Part shown: positions 1-6,800 of the stretch, in pieces
How positions within the stretch are numbered: position 1 is the first letter of the stretch
Layout of the letters: each line of letters begins with the position of its first letter
Assembly: GCA_016929775.1 (NCBI GenBank)
Contig: JAFGIE010000167.1
Span: 1 to 17,283, forward strand
Length of the DNA stretch: 17,283 nt
Reading direction: 5' to 3'
Origin: Anaerolineae bacterium
Lineage (GTDB): Bacteria; Chloroflexota; Anaerolineae; JAFGEY01
The notes under the pieces: generated by a model
Seen by the model: only the letters and a program-made list of their open reading frames with translations
What the model was told of the DNA's origin: nothing
Databases searched by the model: none
Made by a program: the position numbers and the translations under genes

Positions 1-135
1 ACGATCATCGAGGAGGGGACGCACGACGAACTGCTCGCCCAGGGCGGGCACTATGCCACGCTGTACAACACCTACTTCCGCCACCAGGAGCTGGACTACG
101 CGCCGGCGACGGTAGAAGGCGTGCCGCCACACTAA
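1..135 (+). CDS. ABC exporter ATP-binding/permease protein, C-terminal 44 residues (5' end outside window)
   Basis: The frame is open from base 1 and ends at TAA 133-135. The visible residues include IIEEGTHDELLAQGG and YATLYNTYF. This is the usual tail of the nucleotide-binding domain of exporter-type ABC proteins (fused membrane and ATPase domains, MsbA/multidrug type), lying just after the H-loop, where G-x-I-x-E-x-G-T-H-x-E-L-L is conserved. Walker A, signature and Walker B motifs would lie outside the window, so substrate and membrane part cannot be judged. The last dozen residues (DYAPATVEGVPPH) are a variable extension. Two hairpins follow the stop, and the next gene has its own strong promoter, so it is probably a separate unit. 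The family call is strong; the specific role is unknown. Confidence 0.85.
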   Translation, partial: TIIEEGTHDELLAQGGHYATLYNTYFRHQELDYAPATVEGVPPH

Positions 136-191
136 CTCGACATCCGGCGCTCGTGACCACGCTAGAAGGCTGGAGCGACACGCGTCAAAGA

Positions 192-217
192 CGTGCCGAC
201 GCTGGCACGTCGGCACG
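192..217 (+). terminator. Hairpin after the ABC exporter gene, possible terminator
   Basis: A perfect 10-bp inverted repeat: arms cgtgccgacg (192-201) and cgtcggcacg (208-217) around a 6-base loop, 56 bases after the exporter stop codon. There is no T-run after it, so intrinsic termination is uncertain; it may only mark the end of the transcript or protect the 3' end. Confidence 0.45.
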
Positions 218-233
218 AGCACATCTACCCTCT

Positions 234-259
234 CGTCCCTCCGCTCCAGCGGGGGGACG
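234..259 (+). terminator. Second hairpin between exporter gene and feo promoter
   Basis: Arms cgtccctccgct (234-245) and agcggggggacg (248-259) pair over 12 positions with one G-U wobble; in practice the innermost pairs would open to give a 4- to 6-base loop. It follows the 192-217 hairpin by 16 bases and lies 22 bases before the -35 of the feo promoter. No T-run follows. With the first hairpin it could insulate the iron operon from read-through. Confidence 0.4.
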
Positions 260-281
260 AGCAGCACACATCAACGCCCAC

Positions 282-309
282 TTGACATCTCCCCAGATCG
301 GGGTATAAT
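282..309 (+). promoter_or_regulatory. Sigma-70-type promoter of the dtxR-feoABC operon
   Basis: A perfect -35 TTGACA (282-287), a 16-bp spacer and a perfect -10 TATAAT (304-309), 59 bases before the ATG at 369. The spacer holds a small palindrome (CCCC-agatc-GGGG, 291-303). Transcription should start near 316, immediately before or inside the palindrome at 319-353. A promoter this strong suits an operon held off by a repressor. Confidence 0.88.
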
Positions 310-318
310 GATCTATAC

Positions 319-353
319 AAGGTCAGCCGTAAGAAAATCATAAGGGCGACCTT
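319..353 (+). promoter_or_regulatory. Imperfect palindrome, likely operator of the DtxR-family regulator
   Basis: Outer half-sites AAGGTC (319-324) and GACCTT (348-353) are exact inverted repeats. Over 15 bases, arm 319-333 and the reverse complement of 339-353 agree at 11 positions. The left arm AGGTCAGCC differs at one position from the AGGTTAGCC half-site I recall for DtxR/IdeR boxes. It sits just after the -10 and covers the expected start of transcription, where a bound repressor would block initiation. The 35-bp span is longer than a single 19-bp DtxR box and may take two dimers. The binding assignment is inference from position, symmetry and the adjacent regulator gene. Confidence 0.6.
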
Positions 354-368
354 AAGACTGGAAGAGCA

Positions 369-1058
369 ATGCTGACATCCCATGCAGAGGAATACCTGGA
401 GGCCATTTATCGCCTCGGCGGGCAGGCAGAGACCGTCCCGCTTTCTACATTGGCCGAGTATCTCGAGCTGTCCGCCGGCTCTGTCAACGAGATGGTCCGG
501 CGCCTGGAAGAGCAGGGCTTGGTCGACTATACCCCCTACCGCGGCGTGCGCTTGGCCCGGGACGGGCTGTGCAAGGCGTTAGCCGTGATCCGGCGCCACC
601 GGCTGTGGGAGCGGTTCCTGACGGACATGCTCGGCCTACCCTGGGACGCCGTGCATCACGCCGCGTGCCAGCTCGAGCATGCCGCCTCGGAAGAGGTCAC
701 CGAGCGGCTCGCCGTGCTGCTCGACAACCCGCAGTGCTGCCCGCACGGCAGGCCGATGCCCCAGCCCGATTGCGAGCGAGCCCCGTCCCAGGAAGCCGTG
801 CCCCTGACGGCGCTCGCCGCAGGCCAGTGCGCCACCGTCGCCTACATCGGGCGCGAGGATCCGGCGCTGTTGCGCTACCTGGGGCAGCTGCGGATCCGGC
901 CCGGGGCCGAGATCGCGATCGACGAGATCGCGCCCTTTGACGGGCCACTGACCGTGCGCATCGCAGGCGCCGCCCACATGATCGGCCGCAGCGTAGCGGA
1001 AACGGTGCACGTGCGCGCCGCGATCGCGGCGCACTCGGCGGCATTGGACGTCTCGTAG
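369..1058 (+). CDS. DtxR/IdeR-family iron-dependent repressor with C-terminal FeoA (SH3-like) domain
   Basis: A 229-residue regulator: N-terminal winged helix (about 5-65), dimerisation/metal domain (about 66-130), linker, then an FeoA-like domain (about 142-216). Residues at the known DtxR metal positions are present: H77, E81 and H96 match the ancillary-site His79, Glu83 and His98; C100, E103 and H104 match the primary-site Cys102, Glu105 and His106. Position 8, Met10 in DtxR and Asp8 in MntR, is Glu, and E11 matches MntR Glu11. The cysteine argues for iron rather than manganese. ATG 369 follows GGAAGAG at good spacing. As first gene of the operon, behind a palindrome, it probably represses itself and feoABC when iron is plentiful. 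The family is certain; the metal is inferred from context and C100. Confidence 0.93.
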   Translation: MLTSHAEEYLEAIYRLGGQAETVPLSTLAEYLELSAGSVNEMVRRLEEQGLVDYTPYRGVRLARDGLCKALAVIRRHRLWERFLTDMLGLPWDAVHHAACQLEHAASEEVTERLAVLLDNPQCCPHGRPMPQPDCERAPSQEAVPLTALAAGQCATVAYIGREDPALLRYLGQLRIRPGAEIAIDEIAPFDGPLTVRIAGAAHMIGRSVAETVHVRAAIAAHSAALDVS

Positions 1059-1155
1059 GGAACTATCAGGGACTGCGCGCCTAGCGCTGCACACTGGATG
1101 ACACGACCTAGGAATGGCTGCTGCGATCATTCGATCCCATAGACCTGGAGGCCCT

Positions 1156-1401
1156 ATGCCACACGACATCCCGCTAACGGAACTCGCCGCCGGCGAGCAG
1201 AGCACGGTCGCCGAGCTACGCGGCGGACGGAGTTTCGTCTCACGCCTGGCGACGCTGGGCTTCACGCTGGGCGCGCCGCTGGTCGTGGTCCAGAACTTTG
1301 GCCGAGGGCCGCTGATCGTGCGCGTCCGCGACACGCGGATCGCACTTGGACGCGGCGAGGCCGAACGAGTCCTCGTCCAAAGAGCTGCGCCCCATGCCTG
1401 A
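1156..1401 (+). CDS. feoA: FeoA, ferrous iron transport accessory protein
   Basis: A stand-alone FeoA of 81 residues, the usual size (75-85) for this SH3-like cytoplasmic protein that assists FeoB. Typical features are the opening PLTELAAGE, the central RLATLGFTLGAPLVVV (family pattern: RL...G...G..L.V) and the closing IALGRGEAERVLV (family pattern: ALG..EA..V.V). ATG 1156 was chosen because GGAGG lies at 1147-1151, four bases upstream, and the protein then begins just before the domain; an in-frame ATG at 1114 would add 14 unrelated residues. It lies 97 bases after the regulator and overlaps feoB by 8 bases, so the two are probably translationally coupled. Its fold resembles the C-terminal domain of the upstream regulator, so the operon encodes two FeoA domains. 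Confidence 0.93.
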   Translation: MPHDIPLTELAAGEQSTVAELRGGRSFVSRLATLGFTLGAPLVVVQNFGRGPLIVRVRDTRIALGRGEAERVLVQRAAPHA

Positions 1402-3478
1402 GCGCCATCGCACGCACGCACACGTCAGGACGTCACACCACGTCGGTCCCCTGCACCGTGCGGCGGACGCGCTCGTAGAGGCGACCCGCCCGGTGACTGT
1501 CGCCCTCGCCGGGCAGCCCAACGTCGGCAAGTCGACCATTTTCAATGCCCTCACCGGCCTCAACCAACACGTCGGCAACTGGCCCGGCAAGACGATCGCG
1601 CAGAAAACGGGCGAGTACGAGTGCAACGGCATGCGCTTCCGCCTGATCGACCTCCCCGGCACGTACAGCCTGACCGCAAACTCGGAGGAGGAACGGATCG
1701 CGCGCGAATACATCATCCGCGAGCAGCCCGACGTCGTGATCGCCGTCGTCGACGCCGCCATCCTAGAGCGCAGCCTGTACCTGGTCGCCGAGCTGCTCCA
1801 GCTGGCGCCGCCCGTCGTGCTCGCCCTGAACATGATGGACGTCGCCGCCCAGGAGGGCATACACATCGAGCCCCCGGTCCTCGAGGCTGCGCTGGGCATC
1901 CCCATCGTACCGATGAGCGCCTCGCGTGACGTGGGCATCGATGCGCTCGCACAGGTCGTCTATGCCCTGGTGCAGGGACAAATGCCCTATGCACCCGTGG
2001 CGCCTGGCATCCGGCCCGACCACCAACAGCTCCTCGACCAGATCGAGTCCTTGATCGTCGAGTACGTCCCCTCGCCCTACCGCGCCCACTGGGTCGCCCT
2101 CAAACTGCTGGAAGGCGACCAGGTGATCACGAGCATGGTCAAGGAACAGCTCTCAGCACAGCGCTGGGGACGCGTGCACCGCTTGCTGCGCCGGCACGAG
2201 GACGCGATCCTGGACGTTGCCGGGGCGCGCTATGAGTGGATCGGGCGTATGATCCGCGCCGCAGTCGTGCGCCCCCAGTTGGGCCAGGTCACTCTGACCG
2301 AGCGGCTCGACCGCCTAGCCACGCACCCGCTGTGGGGCTTGGGGGTGCTCCTCGCCGTGCTGGGCGTCACCTTCTGGCTGACCTACACCCTGGGGACCCC
2401 GATCCAGGAGTGGCTGGACCTGCACGTGGTGCAGGCTGCGGCAACGTGGCTCAGCCGCGTTCTCGCTGGCGGGCCGCCCTGGCTCAGCAGCCTGCTGATC
2501 GACGGCGTGCTCTCCGGCGCCGGGTTGATGCTCACGTTTGTCCCGATCCTGGTCATCTTTTTCGCGGCGCTCGGCGTGCTGGAGGATACGGGGTACATGG
2601 CCCGCGGCGCCTACGTGATGGACCGCTTCATGCACGTGATGGGCCTGCACGGCAAGAGCTTCCTGCCCCTCTGCCTGGGTTTCGGGTGCAACGTCCCGGC
2701 AGTGATGGGCAGTCGGATCATCGAATCGCGGCGCGGACGGCTGATGACGATCCTCCTCGCGCCGCTGGTGCCCTGCACGGCGCGCCTCGCCGTACTTGCC
2801 ACGCTCACGCCCATTTTCTTTGGTGCGTACGCCGTGTGGGTCACCTGGGGCCTGATCGGGCTCAACTTGCTCGTGCTCGGCGTACTGGGCGCCGTCCTGA
2901 GCCGCACCCTGTTCAAGGGCGAGCGCGCGGCGTTCATCATGGAGCTGCCGCTCTATCACGTGCCCAACGCGCGCACCATCGCCCTCTCGGTCTGGCACAA
3001 CCTGGTCGCGTTTCTCAGGAAGGCGAGCACCGTGATCCTGCTCGTGTCGGTCCTCGTCTGGGCCCTGTCGCACTATCCTGGGCCCGACGTGGCGCACAGC
3101 TTCCTGGGGATCGTCGGGCGCGCCCTGGAGCCTTTCGGCAAGCTGATGGGGCTCGAATGGCCGATGCTCGTCGCCCTGATCACCAGCTTTGTCGCCAAGG
3201 AGAACGTGATCGCCACGCTGGGCGTGCTGTATGGCGCGCAGGACCCGGGGAGCGATCTAGCAACTGCGCTTTCGCAGGCGCTGAGCCCGGCGGCGGCGCT
3301 TGCCTTCCTGGCGGCGCAGATGCTCTTTATCCCCTGTGTCGCCACTGTCGCCGCCATCCGCCAGGAGACCGGGTCGTGGCACTGGACAACCTTTAGCGTC
3401 GGGCTGCTCATGGCGATCTCGCTCCTCGCCGCCGTCTTGATCTACCAGGGCGCAGTCCTGCTCGGATGGGGGGTGTAG
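1394..3478 (+). CDS. feoB: FeoB, ferrous iron transporter with N-terminal GTPase domain
   Basis: A 694-residue inner-membrane ferrous iron permease. GTPase motifs by residue: G1 GQPNVGKST (40-48), the conserved HVGNWPGKT segment (59-67), G3 DLPG (86-89), G4 NMMD (146-149) and G5 SAS (175-177), followed by a helical GDI-like region. The membrane half carries both family gate signatures: GFGCNVPAVMGSRIIESRRG with LAPLVPCTARLAVLATL, then FLRKASTVILLVSVLVW and SFVAKENVIATLGVLYG. ATG 1394 overlaps the feoA stop by 8 bases; no clear ribosome site is seen, consistent with coupling. This start leaves a His-rich leader of about 33 residues before the G domain; an internal GTG at 1493 would remove it. 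A TTG at 1346 also stays open but is less likely. The family is certain; the exact start is less so. Confidence 0.96.
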   Translation: MPERHRTHAHVRTSHHVGPLHRAADALVEATRPVTVALAGQPNVGKSTIFNALTGLNQHVGNWPGKTIAQKTGEYECNGMRFRLIDLPGTYSLTANSEEERIAREYIIREQPDVVIAVVDAAILERSLYLVAELLQLAPPVVLALNMMDVAAQEGIHIEPPVLEAALGIPIVPMSASRDVGIDALAQVVYALVQGQMPYAPVAPGIRPDHQQLLDQIESLIVEYVPSPYRAHWVALKLLEGDQVITSMVKEQLSAQRWGRVHRLLRRHEDAILDVAGARYEWIGRMIRAAVVRPQLGQVTLTERLDRLATHPLWGLGVLLAVLGVTFWLTYTLGTPIQEWLDLHVVQAAATWLSRVLAGGPPWLSSLLIDGVLSGAGLMLTFVPILVIFFAALGVLEDTGYMARGAYVMDRFMHVMGLHGKSFLPLCLGFGCNVPAVMGSRIIESRRGRLMTILLAPLVPCTARLAVLATLTPIFFGAYAVWVTWGLIGLNLLVLGVLGAVLSRTLFKGERAAFIMELPLYHVPNARTIALSVWHNLVAFLRKASTVILLVSVLVWALSHYPGPDVAHSFLGIVGRALEPFGKLMGLEWPMLVALITSFVAKENVIATLGVLYGAQDPGSDLATALSQALSPAAALAFLAAQMLFIPCVATVAAIRQETGSWHWTTFSVGLLMAISLLAAVLIYQGAVLLGWGV

Positions 3479-3479
3479 C

Positions 3480-3728
3480 GTGCTGCGACAGATCCTGGAT
3501 CGCCTCCGCAAAGGGGGCACGTGGACGATCGAGGGGCTCGCGCGCGAGCTGGGGGTCTCGCCCCCGCTGGTCGAGGCGGCGATCGAGGACCTCACACGGC
3601 GCGGGTACCTCGCGCTCGTCGGGGGCGGTTGCAGCGGCGCCTGTGCGTCGTGCCCCGCCGCTGGCAACTGCGTGCGCGCGACTGCGGGGGACAGCCCACA
3701 CCACCGTATCTGGGGGCTGGTGCGCTAG
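3480..3728 (+). CDS. feoC: FeoC-like winged-helix protein with four-cysteine cluster
   Basis: An 82-residue protein starting at GTG 3480, one base after the feoB stop, with a G-rich ribosome site in the feoB tail. Residues 1-47 form a short winged helix (MLRQILDRLRKGGTWTIEGL; ELGVSPPLVEAAIEDLTRRGYL). A cysteine set follows: C51-x3-C55-x2-C58-x5-C64. FeoC proteins have a winged helix with a C-terminal cysteine loop that in studied enterobacterial members binds an oxygen-sensitive iron-sulfur cluster and protects or regulates FeoB. The spacing here (3,2,5) is a variant of the enterobacterial pattern. Size, fold, cysteines and the position after feoB agree. A feoB-linked transcription regulator is the alternative reading. 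Confidence 0.85.
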   Translation: MLRQILDRLRKGGTWTIEGLARELGVSPPLVEAAIEDLTRRGYLALVGGGCSGACASCPAAGNCVRATAGDSPHHRIWGLVR

Positions 3729-3780
3729 CCTGCGCTCCTCGCCCACCCGCCGGCTGCCGGTGCAATGCGTGGCAGACGGA

Positions 3781-3814
3781 CGCGGGCCGACAGACGGATG
3801 TCTGTCGGCCCGCG
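3781..3814. terminator. Strong hairpin between convergent feoC and the giant gene, likely bidirectional terminator
   Basis: Arms cgcgggccgacagac (3781-3795) and gtctgtcggcccgcg (3800-3814) form a perfect 15-bp stem with a 4-base GGAT loop. It lies 52 bases after the feoC stop and 18 bases past the giant gene's stop (TAG, lowest base 3833) in the opposite direction. There is no T-run on either side, so termination may depend on stem strength or on Rho. Confidence 0.65.
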
Positions 3815-3832
3815 CGTCGTGTGCAGACGAGC

Positions 3833-6800
3833 CTACTGCGCGCGCAGGATCACGGGCAGATAGACCTTGACCTCGCTTACCGCGACCGTCGTCACGTCCT
3901 CCACCGTGTGCTGCACGGCAGTATCCGTCTTGGAGGTCACGGTCAGCGTCGTCGTGTCGACCGTGCCGCCTGTCGCCTCGGACGGGACGTGCACGTACAC
4001 CTCGACCACGGTCGACTCGCCGGGAGAGAGCAACGGGTCAGCGCTCGCGCTCACCGTCCAGCCCTCGCTTGACGAGACCGAGAGCATGAACTTGTCGACG
4101 CCGTTCCCGTCGTTGCGCAGCGTGTGCTGGTAGGTGACTACCCTGCCCGCATCCACTTCCTGCGGCGCGGCGCCCTCGAGGCTGAACGCCGCCACCGCCC
4201 CGACCGTGGTCACGTCGTGCACCGCGTCGGCGGCGGCGGGATCGGCGTGCGACGTGGCAGTGACGACCGTCGTGTCCACCACGCCGGCAAGCTCACCCGC
4301 CGGCACCGCGACCTCCACCAGCAGCGTGGTCGAGAGCCCAGCCTCCAGGGTCAGCGTCTGCGGCGCGCTCACCGACCACCCCTGGCTCGAGTGCGCCGTG
4401 ATCGTGAATGTGTCGGTCGCGTTCCCCAGGTTGACCAGGTTGTGCGCATAGGGGACCGTCTCCCCCGGTAGGCCGACTGCCGCCCGGTTGGGCGACAGGC
4501 TCAGCTGTCCTGCCTGGCGGACCGTCGTCTCGGCGGTCGCCGTGTCGTGGAAGGCCTCGCTGATCGCCGACGTCGCCGTGACCGTCGTCGTGTCCACCGT
4601 GCCCGAGATCGCGCCGAGCGGCACCTGTACCTCGACCGCCACCGTCGTCGTCGCCCCAGGGGCGAGGGTGATCTCTCCTGGTGCAACCACGCTCCAGCCC
4701 TGGCTCGAGCTGGCGCTCAAGCTGTAGGTGTCCTCGACGTTGCCCGTGTTCTGGAGCGTGTGCTCATAGACCACCGCCTCGCCCGGGTTCGCGTACTGCG
4801 CCAGGTCAGGCCCCAGGTCCACCCCCGCCTGGTCTTGGACGTACGTCCAGGCGACCAGGTCGGGCAGTGAGCTCAGGTTCTCGGGAGGCCCATCGACCTC
4901 GGCGCGGTTCTCGATGTTGTACGGCGCGCCGGGCGCGCCCACGATCAGCACCTCAAAGCTGATCGCCACCTGCTGCTTTGCGGGCACGACGCCCGTCCAG
5001 ACGATGGCGTTCCCACTTGCGTTGTAGGTCGCGCCGCCATCGCTCGAGGTCACGCTGCCGGCGACATAGGACGTCCGGTCGGGGATCGGGTCGCTCAGGG
5101 TCAGCTCGCCTGTATCGATCTCGCCGCCGTTGACGAGCTCGATCTTGTACGTCAGCTTGTCGCCCACCCAGGCCTCGCCCAGATCGACTTTCTTGTGCGA
5201 ACCAGCAAGCTCAGCCGGGGTCTGGACGTGACCCGCGCCACCGGCGATCGGCTGCAGGCCGATGTCGAGGTGGATCGGCGTGTCGATCACGGTCAGCACC
5301 GCGCTCTGGTAGGGCTGGTAGCCGTCTGCCGACGCCACGATGCGGTATTGGCCCGGCGGCGTGAGGAAGCTATAGTACCCGGCGACGATCACGCCGTCGT
5401 CGGTCGTATCGTCCGTTACCTGCGGGTTGACCTGCCCGTAGAGCGCGGCGGGCCACACCGCCCAGTGATCGGCCTGCCACTCATAGCACGTCACCGTGCC
5501 ATCCAGGATCAGGGCATCGGTGATCGGCGAGCCCGCATCGACCATCGACTGGTCATACAGGAAGCCGTCGGGGTCGATCAGGATGTAGAGCAGCGCCTCC
5601 TCGCGCGGCGCGCCGTCGCACTTCCACTGGGCGCGGATGTTGTAGGTGCTGTGTGGCTCGCCCGCCAACCAGAGCCGGAAGCGCACCAGCCACTCGCCCG
5701 CCCCCAGCTCGGTCATCTCTACCGCCGGGACGCGATAGCTGAACACGCCGTTCTCGGTCACCCACAGGTAGACGTCCGAGAGCGTCGTGCAGGGCAGCAC
5801 CATCTCGATGTCGAGCATGCGGTACGAGAGCGTCCGCCGCTCGGCGCGCACCACGCCGCGGCTGATGTCGACGCCGTCGGACGAGATGCGGACCAGGTCC
5901 GTGTCCAGCAACAAGCCATCCGCGACGACGATCGTCGAGGCATTCGACTGGTCGCTGGTCAGCCCTGCCTTGGTGGCGGTGGCGACGATGATGTAGGCGC
6001 CCTCTTGGAGCGGGATCACCAGCTCGAACGCGCCGTCGATCGACGCCGTCGTGCTCGCGACCCACGTCCCCGAGAGCTCCGCCGCCGCGGCGCCCTGCCC
6101 GACCGCCGCCGGCGTCTCGCTCAGATCCCAAAAGTCGATCGTCGACAGGGCGGGCGCCAGCCCGCGGAAGGTCGGATCGAGGTTCGTCGTGCCCTGCGTG
6201 GGCTGGGTGATGATCGGCGCCAGGATCTCGTCCACCTGCTCGCTGTGCCCGTCGCTGTTGTTGCCCGGTTCCGCGTCGTCGCCGGGGAAGGCAATGTATG
6301 CCGTGTTGACCACCGTGCCCGTGCTGGTGACCTCGGTCACGATCTGGATCTGTCCACCCCACTGGTTGCCCAGCAGCGTGGGCAGCGTCCAGGTCAGCAC
6401 CTGCCCGTCCATCGCGTCGGGCGCGGGCGTGGCTTCGCGATAGAGCACCTCGGGCGGCAGCACGTCGGTCACCACCGCGCCCGCGGCGGGCGCGCCACCC
6501 CAGTTGGCATAGTCGATCAGGTAGAGGTACTCGGCGCCGACCGCCGCCTGCCCGACGCCCGCCTTGGTGACGGCGATGTCGACGTCCTCGCGGACCTCCG
6601 CGACGTGCACGTAGCCGTTGTTCCCAGGGTAGGTGTCCGCTTCGTCGGCGTACACCTCGACCACGTTGGTCACCAGCGTCCCATGCGTGATCGTGGGCAG
6701 GACCTGAGCGGCGACGCGGACCACGCCTGCCGAGGTGCGCCCGCCGAGGTCGCCCAGGTTCCAGCGCAGCGTGTTCCCAGCCTGGCTGCTTGCTGGCGGC

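Noticed and set aside
1114..1155. ATG 1114 as the start of feoA
   Set aside because: It adds 14 residues not typical of FeoA, while ATG 1156 has GGAGG just upstream and fits the family length.
1346..1393. TTG 1346 as the start of feoB
   Set aside because: It would add 16 residues that overlap feoA deeply; ATG 1394 gives the usual short stop/start overlap.
636..1421. A 261-codon minus-strand frame across the regulator and feoA
   Set aside because: It is antisense to two well-supported genes and shows no recognisable domain.
2236..3396. A 386-codon plus-strand frame inside feoB
   Set aside because: It overlaps the membrane half of feoB in another frame and is Arg/Pro/Ala-rich without motifs; feoB has full family signatures there.
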